Source of the DNA: Streptomyces pactum
Lineage (GTDB): Bacteria; Actinomycetota; Actinomycetes; Streptomycetales; Streptomycetaceae
DNA: 64,000 bases
Reading direction: 5' to 3'
Assembly (NCBI RefSeq): GCF_002005225.1
Contig: NZ_CP019724.1
Location: 2,978,501-3,042,500 of the forward strand
Shown: positions 7,138 through 16,795 of the stretch, piece by piece
How positions within the stretch are numbered: the first letter of the stretch is position 1
Layout of the letters: each line of letters begins with the position of its first letter
Program-made: the position numbers and the translations under genes
The notes under the pieces: model-generated
What the model was told of the DNA's origin: nothing
Databases searched by the model: none
Seen by the model: only the letters and a program-made list of their open reading frames with translations

Positions 7138-7510
7138 TGTTCGTCCTCCGTTGTGACGGACGTTCGTCCCGTGTCGTGACGGACGTCGTCTTCCGTTGTG
7201 GCGGACGTGGCCCTTCGTCGTGGCGGACGTCTTCCTCCGTGGTGACAGACGTGCGCGCTCCGTACGCCGGACCCTCGTCGTGTGACTCGCCCCGCGACAG
7301 GTGTGCGCCGGGGGTCTTCATGCATGCCCCCTGCGGCCCGTGGCGGCTCAGGCTTCACCCGCTTAACCCTCCTGGATCGCGGTCCCCGCGGGCACGGCCC
7401 ACGATCGTGCTTACTGCGACCGCCGCACCACGCCGGAGCAATGGCGCACGCCGCGGCGATCGCCTCCCCCCCAGTCCACGAGGAAGTTCCCCGGAGAAGA
7501 GGTGGGCCGG
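7138..7510. promoter_or_regulatory. Divergent whiE promoter region
   Basis: This non-coding stretch separates ORFVIII (minus) from ORFI (plus). By synteny with S. coelicolor it should hold whiEP1 (toward ORFI) and whiEP2 (toward ORFVIII, SigF-dependent). The exact hexamers cannot be fixed by eye. Its left third is the five-copy repeat listed separately. Confidence 0.65.
7141..7252. repeat. Five direct repeats of a 22-23 bp unit in the whiE leader
   Basis: Five consecutive units end in GTGACGGACGT, GTGACGGACGT, GTGGCGGACGT, GTGGCGGACGT and GTGACAGACGT at positions 7163, 7186, 7208, 7230 and 7252. On the minus strand each unit reads ACGTCCGTCAC..CGGAGGA, so the ribosome-binding-site-like segment of ORFVIII is what has been multiplied. 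The spacing is about two helical turns. Confidence 0.85.
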
Positions 7511-8743
7511 ATGTCGGTCTCTCCCGTCGTAGCGACGGATACCGTGTCGGCGGATGCCCTGACCACAGACGCCGCGGCGGCATCGGCCGCCGTGGCCGCG
7601 GACGCGGGCGGCGTGTCGGTATCCGCGTTCGACGGATCCCGCGTGCGGGTCGTCCTGATGCTGGACATCCACGACGGAATGCAGCAGGAGTTCCTGGACG
7701 CCTACGACGGCATCCGGGACCGGGTCGCCGCCGTTCGGGGACACGTCAGCGACCAGTTGTGCCAGTCCGTGGACAATCCCACCCAGTGGCTGCTCACCAG
7801 TGAGTGGGAGAGCGCGGAGCCCTTCCTGGCCTGGGTCAACAGCGAAGAGCACCTGGACACCGTCGAGCCCCTGCAGGACTACGTCCGCGACACCCACTCC
7901 CTGCGCTACAGCGTCCTGCGGGAGACCGCCGGTGCCGAGTCCCCGTCCGCCGCGGCAGGTGAGCCGCCGCCGGCCGCTCCCCGGATCGGGGGCAACGTCG
8001 TACGGCACGCCCTGACCTTCACCGTGCGGTCCGGCAGCGAGGAGGAGGTCGCCCGGCTGCTGTCCGGCTACGCGCCGCCCGACGCCCGCGTCGACGGCTC
8101 CGGTCGGCTGCTGCGCACCTCGGTCTTCCTGCACGGCAACCGGGTCGTACGAGCCGTGGAGGTGCAGGGCGACCTGCAGACCGCACTGCGCCACGTCGCC
8201 GGGCAGCCCGCGGTGCGGGCCGTCGAGGAGGCCCTCAACCCGTTCCTGGAGCAGCGGCGGGACCTGCGCGATCCCCGGGACGCCCGGCGGTTCTTCACAC
8301 GGGCCGCCATGCCGGCGGTCCACCACGTGTCGTCCGCCGCCAGGACCGGCGCGCGCACGCAACGCGTCGCGCTGCTCTACCCGGTCCGCCCCGGCGCCGG
8401 TCCCGAACTGGCCCGGCTGCTCGCCCGCCAGGACGCGCAGGCCGCGCACACACCGGACAGCCCGGTCCTGGCTGCCACCGTCTTCCACCGCGACGACCTG
8501 GTCGTACGGCTCCTCGACATGGACGGTGACCCGGACGACGCGCCCGCTTTCGTCCTGGGTCTGCACGGGTCCGCCGACGCCTCCGGGGCAGCCGCGAGCG
8601 CCGGGGTCGCCGTGGCCGAGCGGCTGCTGGACACCGCCGCCGTCGGTATCGACGGGCCACTGACGGAGGCCCGCACGATGTCCCAGTTGCTCGCGCGGGC
8701 CCGCATGACGCCCTTGACCGACCGGCGTTCCGCAGTCTCCTGA
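7511..8743 (+). CDS. whiE ORFI: WhiE ORFI-type spore-pigment protein (ABM plus SchA/CurD-like domains)
   Basis: The 410-residue protein has an N-terminal ferredoxin-like antibiotic-biosynthesis-monooxygenase domain ([23 protein letters not shown]... to about residue 140). Two repeats of the SchA/CurD-like type follow ([26 protein letters not shown] and [25 protein letters not shown]). It is the first gene of the plus-strand spore-pigment operon. Its precise chemical role in the pigment pathway is not established. Start ATG 7511 is preferred over GTG 7502 because GAAGAGG sits 8 bases before it. The N-terminal 40 residues are Ala/Val/Asp-rich and may be disordered. Confidence 0.9.
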   Translation: MSVSPVVATDTVSADALTTDAAAASAAVAADAGGVSVSAFDGSRVRVVLMLDIHDGMQQEFLDAYDGIRDRVAAVRGHVSDQLCQSVDNPTQWLLTSEWESAEPFLAWVNSEEHLDTVEPLQDYVRDTHSLRYSVLRETAGAESPSAAAGEPPPAAPRIGGNVVRHALTFTVRSGSEEEVARLLSGYAPPDARVDGSGRLLRTSVFLHGNRVVRAVEVQGDLQTALRHVAGQPAVRAVEEALNPFLEQRRDLRDPRDARRFFTRAAMPAVHHVSSAARTGARTQRVALLYPVRPGAGPELARLLARQDAQAAHTPDSPVLAATVFHRDDLVVRLLDMDGDPDDAPAFVLGLHGSADASGAAASAGVAVAERLLDTAAVGIDGPLTEARTMSQLLARARMTPLTDRRSAVS

Positions 8744-8910
8744 ACCAGCGTCCGAAGCGCGCGGCCGAAGCACTCGGCCGCACCAGGCACTCGAACCGCG
8801 CGGCCCCGCCACGCGGCTGGCCGGGCCCAACGGCGCGCCCGCCGGTCCGTGCGGAACTCCCCGACCGCCCCGACCTCCCCCACCGCCTCCCGTCACCCGG
8901 AGTGAACGAC

Positions 8911-9411
8911 ATGACAGACCAGCAGGTACGCATCGTCTCCCTCGGCGACATCGCGCCGAACCGCCGCCGCGGCGGAGACCTCCGCGCCCTTCTCACGCCC
9001 ACCACCGCCGGGTCGACCAGCGGCTTCATGGGCGTGGCCATCGTGCAGCCAGGCGACCGCATCGCCGAGCACTACCACCCGTATTCGGAGGAGTTCGTGT
9101 ACGTCACCGACGGCGCGCTCGAGGTGGACCTGGACGGGGTGCCGCACGCCCTCTCCACCGGGCAGGGGCTGCTGATCCCGCAGGACATGCGCCACCGCTT
9201 CCGCAACGTGGGCGACGTCGAGGCGCGCCTCGTCTTCCACCTGGGGCCGCTGGCCCCACGGCCGGAACTCGGCCACGTCGACACGGAGGACGCGGCCGGC
9301 AACGCCCTCCCGCACGACCGGGACGACGGCCGGGACGACGGCCAGGGCCCCGGCCACGCGGGGTGCGCGGGGCACGGGCAGCCCGCCACCGCGGCCGAGG
9401 CGGTGTCATGA
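8911..9411 (+). CDS. whiE ORFII: WhiE ORFII-type cupin protein
   Basis: A 166-residue small beta-barrel protein. The cupin motif 1 is visible as [29 protein letters not shown] and motif 2 as [19 protein letters not shown], with His residues positioned to bind a metal. Cupins of this kind are found in spore-pigment clusters, where they are thought to help ring closure or stabilise the polyketide; the exact step is unproven. The C-terminus is a short Asp/Gly/His-rich tail. ATG 8911 is chosen because CGGAG lies 9 bases upstream. The last codons overlap the next start (ATGA), indicating translational coupling. Confidence 0.92.
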   Translation: MTDQQVRIVSLGDIAPNRRRGGDLRALLTPTTAGSTSGFMGVAIVQPGDRIAEHYHPYSEEFVYVTDGALEVDLDGVPHALSTGQGLLIPQDMRHRFRNVGDVEARLVFHLGPLAPRPELGHVDTEDAAGNALPHDRDDGRDDGQGPGHAGCAGHGQPATAAEAVS

Positions 9412-10679
9412 GCAGGCGTCGGGTCGCCGTCACGGGCATAGGCGTCGTCGCCCCGGGCGGGATCGGCGTGCCCCAGTTCTGGGGCCTGCTGTCCGACGGC
9501 CGTACGGCGACGCGCCGCATCTCCCTGTTCGACCCGGCCGGGCTGCGATCGCAGATAGCCGCCGAGTGCGACTTCGAACCGTCCGAGCACGGGCTGGACC
9601 TCGCTACCGTCCAGCGGTCCGACCGCTACGTGCAGTTCGCACTCGTCGCCGCCGCCGAGGCGGTACGGGACGCGGACCTCGACCTGGCGCGGGACGACCC
9701 CTGGCGGGCCGGCGCCACGCTCGGCACGGCCGTCGGCGGCACGACCCGGCTGGAGCACGACTACGTCCTCGTCAGCGAGCGCGGCTCGCGGTGGGACGTG
9801 GACGACCGGCGGGCCGAGCCGCACCTGGAGCGCGCGTTCACGCCCGCCACCCTCTCGTCCGCGGTCGCCGAGGAGTTCGGCGTGCGCGGGCCGGTGCAGA
9901 CCGTGTCGACCGGGTGCACCTCCGGTCTGGACGCGGTGGGGTACGCCTACCACGCCGTCGCCGAGGGCCGCGTCGACGTGTGCCTGGCGGGCGCGGCGGA
10001 CTCGCCGATATCGCCGATCACCATGGCCTGCTTCGACGCCATCAAGGCGACCTCGCCGAACAACGACGACCCCGCGCACGCCTCCCGGCCCTTCGACGCC
10101 GACCGCAACGGCTTCGTCATGGGCGAGGGGGCCGCCGTACTCGTCCTTGAGGACCTGGAGCACGCCCGGGCCCGTGGCGCGGACGTGTACTGCGAGATCT
10201 CCGGCTACGCGACCTTCGGCAACGCGTACCACATGACCGGGCTCACCAAGGAGGGCCTGGAGATGGCGCGGGCCATCGACACGGCACTCGACATGGCCGG
10301 GCTGGACGGGTCCGCCATCGACTACGTGAACGCGCACGGCTCCGGCACCCAGCAGAACGACCGGCACGAGACCGCGGCCGTCAAACGCTCGCTGGGCGAG
10401 CACGCCTACGCGACGCCGATGAGCTCGATCAAGTCCATGGTGGGCCACTCGCTCGGTGCGATCGGCTCGATCGAGCTGGCCGCCTGCGTGCTGGCGATGG
10501 CCCACCAGGTGGTGCCCCCCACCGCCAACTACACGACCCCCGACCCAGAGTGCGACCTGGACTACGTGCCGCGCGAGGCGCGGGAGCGGACGCTGCGGCA
10601 CGTGCTGTCGGTGGGCAGCGGCTTCGGCGGCTTCCAGTCCGCCGTCGTACTGAGCGGTTCCGAAGGAGGGCTGCGATGA
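9408..10679 (+). CDS. whiE ORFIII: WhiE ketosynthase alpha (KS)
   Basis: A 423-residue type II PKS condensing enzyme. The N-terminus [15 protein letters not shown] is typical. The active-site cysteine lies in [13 protein letters not shown] (Cys170), and the two catalytic histidine motifs are VNAHGSGTQ and [11 protein letters not shown]. Together with the chain length factor it forms the heterodimer that condenses malonyl units on the acyl carrier protein to build the spore-pigment poly-beta-ketone. It overlaps the cupin gene by ATGA at the start and the chain length factor by ATGA at the end, giving tight coupling of the minimal PKS. Confidence 0.97.
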   Translation: MSRRRVAVTGIGVVAPGGIGVPQFWGLLSDGRTATRRISLFDPAGLRSQIAAECDFEPSEHGLDLATVQRSDRYVQFALVAAAEAVRDADLDLARDDPWRAGATLGTAVGGTTRLEHDYVLVSERGSRWDVDDRRAEPHLERAFTPATLSSAVAEEFGVRGPVQTVSTGCTSGLDAVGYAYHAVAEGRVDVCLAGAADSPISPITMACFDAIKATSPNNDDPAHASRPFDADRNGFVMGEGAAVLVLEDLEHARARGADVYCEISGYATFGNAYHMTGLTKEGLEMARAIDTALDMAGLDGSAIDYVNAHGSGTQQNDRHETAAVKRSLGEHAYATPMSSIKSMVGHSLGAIGSIELAACVLAMAHQVVPPTANYTTPDPECDLDYVPREARERTLRHVLSVGSGFGGFQSAVVLSGSEGGLR

Positions 10680-11968
10680 GCGGACCACAACGGACCAGGA
10701 GCCGGAGCAAGGACTCGGGCCAGGACGGAAGCAGGCGCGCCGTCGTCACCGGACTCGGTGTGGTGTCCCCGCACGGCATCGGGGCCGAGGTCTTCTGGAA
10801 GGCGGTCGCGGACGGCACCAGCAGTCTCGGGCCCGTCACCCGGGAGGGCTGCGAGAACATGCCCCTGCGGGTCGCGGGCGAGGTGCGCGGCTTCGACGCG
10901 GCCGAGACGGTCGAGGAGCGCTATCTCGTCCAGACCGACCGGTTCACGCACTTCGCGCTTGCCGCCACCCAACTGGCCCTGGACGACGCCCGTTACGGGC
11001 GCGCCGACATCGAGTCACCGTTCTCGGTCGGCGTGGTCACCGCCGCGGGATCGGGCGGCGGCGAGTTCGGGCAGCGGGAGCTGCAGAACCTGTGGGGCCA
11101 GGGGTCCCGGTACGTCGGCCCCTACCAGTCGATCGCCTGGTTCTACGCGGCCAGCACCGGTCAGATCTCCATCCGCAACGACTTCAAGGGTCCCTGCGGG
11201 GTCGTGGCCGCCGACGAGGCGGGCGGCCTGGACGCCCTGGCGCACGCGGCGCTGGCCGTGCGGAACGGCACCGACACGGTGGTCTGCGGCGCGACGGAGG
11301 CGCCGCTCGCCCCGTACTCGATCGTCTGCCAACTGGGTTACCCCGAGCTGAGCCGGGCCACCGAACCCGACCGCGCCTACCGTCCGTTCACCGATGCGGC
11401 CTGCGGGTTCGCCCCGGCCGAGGGCGGTGCCGTGCTCGTGGTGGAGGAGGAAGCGGCGGCCCGGGACCGCGGGGCGGACGTGCGGGCGACGGTGGCCGGG
11501 CACGCGGCGACCTTCACCGGCCCGTCCCGCTGGGCGGAGTCCCGGCAGGGGCTGGCCCGCGCGATCGAGGGCGCGCTGGCCGAGGCGGGGTGCCGGCCCG
11601 AGGAGGTGGACGTGGTGTTCGCGGACGCCCTCGGCGTCCCGGAGGCCGACCGGGCCGAGGCCCTGGCCCTCGCCGACGCGCTCGGCCCGCACGCGCGGCG
11701 CGTGCCGGTCACCGCGCCGAAGACCGGGATGGGGCGGGCGTACTGCGCGGCGCCGGTGCTGGACGTGGCGACCGCGGTGCTGGCCATGGAGCACGGGCTG
11801 GTCCCGCCCACACCGCACGTGTTCGACGTGTGCCACGACCTGGACGTGGTGGCCGGCCGGGCCCGCCCCGCCCAGACGCACACCGCCCTGATCCTCGGCC
11901 GCGGCCTGATGGGCTCCAACTCGGCGCTCGTCCTGCGGCAGGGCGCCGTGCCGTCCACGGACCGATGA
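10676..11968 (+). CDS. whiE ORFIV: WhiE chain length factor (KS beta)
   Basis: The 430-residue partner of the ketosynthase has the same thiolase fold ([17 protein letters not shown]) but lacks the catalytic Cys. The equivalent site reads [16 protein letters not shown], with Glu where most chain length factors have Gln (..EQAGG..). The histidine motifs are also lost (NAHG becomes FADALG and GHSLG becomes TGMGRAY). It sets polyketide length and may decarboxylate malonyl-ACP for initiation. ATG 10676 overlaps the KS stop. A tandem repeat follows its stop before the ACP gene. Confidence 0.95.
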   Translation: MSGPQRTRSRSKDSGQDGSRRAVVTGLGVVSPHGIGAEVFWKAVADGTSSLGPVTREGCENMPLRVAGEVRGFDAAETVEERYLVQTDRFTHFALAATQLALDDARYGRADIESPFSVGVVTAAGSGGGEFGQRELQNLWGQGSRYVGPYQSIAWFYAASTGQISIRNDFKGPCGVVAADEAGGLDALAHAALAVRNGTDTVVCGATEAPLAPYSIVCQLGYPELSRATEPDRAYRPFTDAACGFAPAEGGAVLVVEEEAAARDRGADVRATVAGHAATFTGPSRWAESRQGLARAIEGALAEAGCRPEEVDVVFADALGVPEADRAEALALADALGPHARRVPVTAPKTGMGRAYCAAPVLDVATAVLAMEHGLVPPTPHVFDVCHDLDVVAGRARPAQTHTALILGRGLMGSNSALVLRQGAVPSTDR

Positions 11969-11973
11969 CCTAC

Positions 11974-12046
11974 CCGACCCGACCCGACCGGCACCGACCC
12001 GACCGGCACCGACCCGACCGACACCGACCCGACCGACACCGACCCA
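11974..12046. repeat. 15-bp tandem repeat between chain length factor and ACP genes
   Basis: About four to five copies of GACCGRCACCGACCC follow the chain length factor stop. They fill most of the otherwise unusual 128-base gap inside this operon. Confidence 0.85.
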
Positions 12047-12096
12047 CAAGCGCCGCTCTAGGGCGCGCGCCGAACCGAGTCAAGGAGGACATCCAC

Positions 12097-12847
<751 letters not shown>

Positions 12848-12937
12848 CCCCGCCGGCCGGCGGCGGCGACGGACGACAGGGCCGAACCGCAGCGCCGCAC
12901 GACAGCGACGAACGACCCCGACGGAGGGCACCTCCCC

Positions 12938-13273
12938 ATGCACCACACCCTGATCGTCGCCCGGATGGCACCGGGCGCCGCCCCGGACATCGCGAAGGTG
13001 TTCGCCGAGTCCGACAGCGGCGAGCTGCCGCACCTGGTGGGCGTCAACCGGCGCAGTCTCTTCGAGTTCGGTGACGGCGTGTACCTGCACCTCATCGAGA
13101 GCGACGAGGACCCGGCCCCCACCATCGGCAGGCTGACCGGGCATCCGGAGTTCCGGCAGGTCAGCGAGCGGCTGGAGCCGTACGTCTCGGCGTACGACCC
13201 GGCGACCTGGCGCGGTCCGAAGGACGCGATGGCGCGCTGCTTCTACCGCTGGGAGCGGACCGCCGCCGGCTGA
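12938..13273 (+). CDS. whiE ORFVII: WhiE ORFVII-type polyketide cyclase (TcmI family)
   Basis: A 111-residue ferredoxin-like protein: HHTLIVARMAPGAAPDIAKVFAESDSGELPHLVGVNRRSLF, followed by HLIESDEDP and WRGPKDAMARCFYRWE. This matches TcmI/spore-pigment cyclases that close later rings of the aromatic polyketide. It is the last gene of the plus-strand whiE operon and has GGAGGGC upstream of ATG 12938. Confidence 0.94.
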   Translation: MHHTLIVARMAPGAAPDIAKVFAESDSGELPHLVGVNRRSLFEFGDGVYLHLIESDEDPAPTIGRLTGHPEFRQVSERLEPYVSAYDPATWRGPKDAMARCFYRWERTAAG

Positions 13274-13325
13274 CGGTCCCCGTCCCGCACCGCGTCGGGG
13301 CCGCCCGGCAACCGCTGGGCGGCCC

Positions 13326-13430
13326 CGACGCACGTGCGCCCGCACGACATGCCGACGCACGTGCGCCCGCACGACATGCCGACGCACGTGTGCGCGTACG
13401 ACCCCCGACGCACGTGTGCGCGTACGACGG
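13326..13430. repeat. 27-bp tandem repeat with CACGTG cores, four copies
   Basis: Units beginning CGACGCACGTG start at 13326, 13353, 13380 and 13406 (periods 27, 27, 26). Each contains the hexamer palindrome CACGTG. The repeat starts about 50 bases after the whiE ORFVII stop. Confidence 0.88.
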
Positions 13431-13508
13431 GACCGGGGCTCGCGGACCCCCCGGGACGCCGAAAGGTTGTACCGCCGGGACCGAACGCGTGCGTGAGAAG
13501 CCCCACTC

Positions 13509-13576
13509 GGAGTCCTGTGATGTTTTCGCACATCCTTCCGCTTTGATTTTGGGGGCACAAAAGCACACAGGACTCC
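13509..13576. promoter_or_regulatory. 11-bp inverted repeat upstream of the DUF3152 gene
   Basis: GGAGTCCTGTG (13509-13519) is the exact reverse complement of CACAGGACTCC (13566-13576). The 46-base interval is AT-rich for this genome. It could be a long-range operator or an RNA stem in the leader; nothing further can be said. Confidence 0.5.
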
Positions 13577-13614
13577 ACTGTGCGCCCCGCCGGCCAGCAG
13601 AGAGGACGCACGTC

Positions 13615-14547
13615 GTGGGCCGACCCACACCCCGCCGGACCAGCCGAAGAGCCGTGCCGGAAGGTGCGGGGCGCAGGTCCCGCGCCCGCAGACGGAGACG
13701 CCGCGGTTCCGCCCGCGTCGTCCTGGCCGGCCTGACCTTAGGGGTCGTACTGCTCGCGGCGGGCGCCGCCGTCGCGTACTGGCGGGACACCAGGTTCCCG
13801 GCGACGGACGACCAGGCGGCCGACGTGGCGGACGCCCTGGACGCCGCCGAGCGCACGGCCGGCCCCGGCGCCGCCGACGGGACGCCCTCCGTGTCGCCGA
13901 GCCCCTCCGCCTCGCCGTCGGCGAAGGTCTCCCCATCGCCGACGTCCTCGCCCTCGCCCTCGCCCTCCACCATCGCGATCCCCGCCACCGGCCCCGGCAC
14001 CTTCGTCACCGCCGAGTCCGACGGCACGACCGTGGGCACCGGCAGCCGCGTGCGCCGCTACAAGGTGCTGGTCGAGGAGGGCATCGACGTCCGGGCGAGC
14101 GCCGCCGCGGCCGAGATATCCGACGTGCTCGCCGACCGCCGCGGCTGGACCCGGGACGGGGTCAACTCCTTCCGGCTGGTCAGCTCGGGCTCGTACGACT
14201 TCGTGGTGAAGATCGCCACGCCGGGCACCGTGGACGAGATCTGCGGCGCCTACGGTCTGCTCACCCGGGGCGAGGTGAACTGCGCGGTCGGCACGGACGT
14301 CGTGGTGAACCTCAAGCGCTGGGTGCTGGGCTCCCCGCAGTTCGACGGCCCGATCGGCGAGTACCGGGCGCTGATCATCAACCACGAGGTCGGCCACCGC
14401 CTCGGCCACGGCCACGAGACCTGCCCCGGCCCCGGACTGCCGGCCCCGGCGATGATGCAGCAGATCAAGGGTCTCAAGGGATGCGTCGCCAACGCCTGGC
14501 CCCACGACGACGACGGTAACTATCTGAGTGGGCCGTCGGTCCCCTGA
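13615..14547 (+). CDS. DUF3152-type membrane-anchored putative zinc metalloprotease
   Basis: This 310-residue protein has an Arg-rich N-terminus, one membrane segment (VVLAGLTLGVVLLAAGAAVAYW, about 37-58) and a Ser/Pro-rich low-complexity stretch (SVSPSPSASPSAKVSPSPTS...). An extracytoplasmic domain containing INHEVGHRLGHGHE follows; the HExGH-x3-GH pattern is like a metzincin zinc site. Paired Cys residues nearby may form disulfides. It matches the DUF3152 family of actinobacterial secreted proteins, whose substrate is unknown. Start GTG 13615 is chosen for GAGAGGA upstream and because the basic tail before the membrane helix starts there. Confidence 0.82.
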   Translation: MGRPTPRRTSRRAVPEGAGRRSRARRRRRRGSARVVLAGLTLGVVLLAAGAAVAYWRDTRFPATDDQAADVADALDAAERTAGPGAADGTPSVSPSPSASPSAKVSPSPTSSPSPSPSTIAIPATGPGTFVTAESDGTTVGTGSRVRRYKVLVEEGIDVRASAAAAEISDVLADRRGWTRDGVNSFRLVSSGSYDFVVKIATPGTVDEICGAYGLLTRGEVNCAVGTDVVVNLKRWVLGSPQFDGPIGEYRALIINHEVGHRLGHGHETCPGPGLPAPAMMQQIKGLKGCVANAWPHDDDGNYLSGPSVP

Positions 14548-14616
14548 ATCACCCGGTGGGGCGCTCGGCGGGCGGTTCGCGGGACAGTCGGCGGGGCGAG
14601 GGGTGATGATCGGTCC

Positions 14617-15051
14617 ATGACCACCACACCGCGCTTCGACCCCCGCACCCTGCTGGCGGAGAGCCGGCTCGGCGTGCTCGCGACGATCAAGTCGGACGGC
14701 CGCCCGCAGCTCTCCCCCGTCATGCCCGCCTACGATCCGCAGGCCGGCGTCATCCGCGTCTCGACCCGGGAGGGGCTGGCCAAGACGGCGAACCTGCGCC
14801 GCGACCCGCGGGCCACCCTCGAGGTGACCGCCCCGGACGGCAGGTCCTGGGCCACCGCCGAGGGCGTGGCGACCCTCACCGGGCCGGGCACCGACCCGCA
14901 CGGACCGGAGGTCGAGGCGCTGGTGGAGTACTACCACGCCGCCGCCGGCGAGCACCCGGACTGGGACGAGTACCGGATGACGATGGTGTCCGACCGGCGG
15001 GTGCTGATCACGATGACGGTGGAGCGCGTGTACGGGGCCGACGTCGGCTGA
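14617..15051 (+). CDS. PPOX-class F420/FMN-dependent oxidoreductase
   Basis: The 144-residue split-barrel protein reads LLAESRLGVLATIKSDGRPQLSPVMPAYD, the opening of F420-dependent pyridoxamine-oxidase-like enzymes, with IRVSTREGLAKTANLRRDPRATLEV as the second signature. A member of this class would reduce an unknown substrate with F420H2 or FMN. It is monocistronic. The exact cofactor is inferred from family resemblance. Confidence 0.85.
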   Translation: MTTTPRFDPRTLLAESRLGVLATIKSDGRPQLSPVMPAYDPQAGVIRVSTREGLAKTANLRRDPRATLEVTAPDGRSWATAEGVATLTGPGTDPHGPEVEALVEYYHAAAGEHPDWDEYRMTMVSDRRVLITMTVERVYGADVG

Positions 15052-15182
15052 ACGGGCGCCGGTCGGCGACCCGAGATTTGTGCCCCAGCGGTGATAGATC
15101 CGCCCGCCGTTTCCGTACCTCCTGGCGAACGAGTACGAGTACGAGTCGAGTGCGAGTCGCTCGCGTCGCCCCTGGAGGCATC

Positions 15183-15929
15183 ATGCGCCTGTCCCGCAGC
15201 AGGATCGGAGTCGTCGTCCTGTTCGGTGCGATGACCCTGACCCTCACCGCGCTGGCCTTCCCGGCCATGCTCGGTCTGGACAAGGCCGACGGCAACCAGA
15301 ACCGGGTCGTGGCCGCCACCAAGTTCGGGCCGCTCACCGAGGCCGACCGCGACTTCGTGGTCAAGGTCCGGGCCGCCGGGCTGTGGGAGTACCCGCTGGG
15401 CGAGATCGTGATGGAGCGCGGTTCCACGAAGGCCATGAAGACGGCCGGGGAGCACCTGGTGGTCGGCCACGCCGGTCTCGACGCGATGTGCCGGGAGATC
15501 TCCCCCGAGCTGGGCATCACGCTGCCCAACCGGGCCTCACCGCAGCAGGAGGGCTTCGTGACGACGGTGAAGTCCAAGAGCGGCAAGGAGTTCGACTCGT
15601 CGGCGGTCAACATCATGCGGGTGACCCACGGCCAGATCTTCCCGGCGATCGCCAAGATCCGTGCCACCACCAAGAACACCCTGGTGCGGCAACTGGCCGA
15701 CCTGGCCAACGACACCGTCCTGGACCACATCACGGTGCTGGAGAAGACCGGGCTGGTCGAGTACGACCAGGTCACCTTCCAGCAGACCGGCCCGGCGAAG
15801 CTGCCGAGGGAGAAGGTCACCCCGCCCCCGCCGCAGCCGGGCGAGCGAGTGCTGGTGCTCAAGCCGCGGCCCGACCTGAACGTGAACACGGCCTCCCCGA
15901 CGCCCACCCCCTCACCGGCGGCCCCGTGA
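15183..15929 (+). CDS. Secreted DUF4142-type protein
   Basis: A 248-residue protein with a signal sequence (RIGVVVLFGAMTLTLTALAFPAMLG). A helical domain follows, with the DUF4142 pattern LTEADRDFVVKVRAAGLWEYPLGEIVMERG, then KTAGEHLVVGHAGLD and the C-terminal part of the bundle. The tail is Pro-rich (PTPTPSPAAP). DUF4142 domains are ferritin-like bundles of unclear function in the cell envelope. Start ATG 15183 has TGGAGG six bases upstream. Confidence 0.8.
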   Translation: MRLSRSRIGVVVLFGAMTLTLTALAFPAMLGLDKADGNQNRVVAATKFGPLTEADRDFVVKVRAAGLWEYPLGEIVMERGSTKAMKTAGEHLVVGHAGLDAMCREISPELGITLPNRASPQQEGFVTTVKSKSGKEFDSSAVNIMRVTHGQIFPAIAKIRATTKNTLVRQLADLANDTVLDHITVLEKTGLVEYDQVTFQQTGPAKLPREKVTPPPPQPGERVLVLKPRPDLNVNTASPTPTPSPAAP

Positions 15930-15934
15930 CCCCG

Positions 15935-16002
15935 TGAACGCGTCGCGCGTCTGAACGCGTCGGGCGTCTGAACGCGTCGCGCGTCTGAACGCGTCGGGCG
16001 TC
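15935..16002. repeat. 17-bp tandem repeat, four copies, between convergent genes
   Basis: Four contiguous copies of TGAACGCGTCGSGCGTC start at 15935, 15952, 15969 and 15986 and differ only by C/G at one position in alternating order. They begin six bases after the preceding stop. Confidence 0.92.
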
Positions 16003-16015
16003 GCGGGCCGACGCG

Positions 16016-16552
16016 TCAGGCGTCGCGGGCCGGGGCGACGTCCGCGGCCCAGCCGAGCGGGTGCGGCTGAGGATCGTCCGGTGCCGGGGCGAGGGGCTCG
16101 CCGCCCGCCTCGCTGAAGGCGGTGAGCGCCTCCACCAGGGCCGCCCGCTGGGCCGGGGCGAGGCGTTCGACGATCGCTGCGATCTCGGCGCGGCGCCGGG
16201 CGCTGACGTTCGCGACGGTGCGCCGGCCCTCGTCGGTGAGCCGCAGGAGGGTCTCGCGCCGGTTGGCGGGGTTGGTCTGCCGGTCGGCGAGCCCGGCCGC
16301 GATCAGCCGGTCGACCATGCGCATCGCCGTCGACGGGGCGACCTGGAGGTGGTCGGCGAGCGCGACGAGCTTGGTGGCGCCTCTCGTGGAGAGGACCATC
16401 AGCATCCGGAACTGGGGCAGCGTCACCCGTTCCTCGACCTCGGCGAGCGACCGCGCGGAGACGGCCACCAGCAGTCGCGACGCGGACAGTACGGCCCTGG
16501 TGACCGCGTCGACGTCGTCCAGGCCCCCGACGGGCATCTCACGCTCCGGCAT
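16016..16552 (-). CDS. MarR-family transcriptional regulator
   Basis: A 178-residue winged-helix protein. LPQFRMLMVLSTRGATKLVALADHLQVAPSTAMRMVDRLIAAGLADRQ holds the MarR DNA-recognition helix, and NRRETLLRLTDEGRRTV is the wing. Dimerisation helices flank it. It is divergent from an F420-type reductase gene, and a CACCTTT-N9-AAAGGTG inverted repeat in the shared gap is a likely operator, so it probably controls itself and that reductase. Confidence 0.92.
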   Translation of the reverse strand: MPEREMPVGGLDDVDAVTRAVLSASRLLVAVSARSLAEVEERVTLPQFRMLMVLSTRGATKLVALADHLQVAPSTAMRMVDRLIAAGLADRQTNPANRRETLLRLTDEGRRTVANVSARRRAEIAAIVERLAPAQRAALVEALTAFSEAGGEPLAPAPDDPQPHPLGWAADVAPARDA

Positions 16553-16742
16553 GTGTCCTTTTTACCGTGCCGAAGTCCCTGCTCACCCACCTGATCGGCA
16601 GGAGGGAGGGGTGCGCCTCGACGGCGGAGGGGCCCGCCTCGACGGCGAGGGCCCGTGCCGGTGACGGAGGGGACCGGCCTGGTGACGGAGGGTCCGGCCG
16701 GGTGACCGGACCGGCGCAAAAGGACGGTGGCCACTGCCCGTA

Positions 16743-16765
16743 CACCTTTCCCCTGTGCAAAGGTG
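16743..16765. promoter_or_regulatory. Inverted repeat CACCTTT-N9-AAAGGTG (candidate MarR operator)
   Basis: It lies 31 bases upstream of the reductase ATG, in the gap between the divergent MarR and reductase genes. Perfect 7-bp arms with a 9-base spacer suit a dimeric winged-helix repressor. Confidence 0.5.
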
Positions 16766-16795
16766 GACGCCGGGTCCCGAATCAGGAGGGCGGGA

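Larger units (their letters stand above)
13274..13614. other. Gap after whiE with tandem and inverted repeats
   Basis: No gene is supported. It holds the 27-bp tandem repeat (13326-13430) and an 11-bp inverted repeat (13509-13576), then the ribosome-binding site GAGAGGA of the next gene. Confidence 0.6.

Noticed and set aside
5263..7179. 638-codon open frame on the plus strand, antisense to the hydroxylase gene
   Set aside because: It is a by-product of high third-position GC on the other strand. Its composition is Gly/Ala/Val/Arg-rich without motifs, while the minus strand has clear FAD motifs.
9072..10688. 538-codon antisense frame over the cupin and ketosynthase genes
   Set aside because: The sense strand holds textbook cupin and ketosynthase motifs; the antisense has none.
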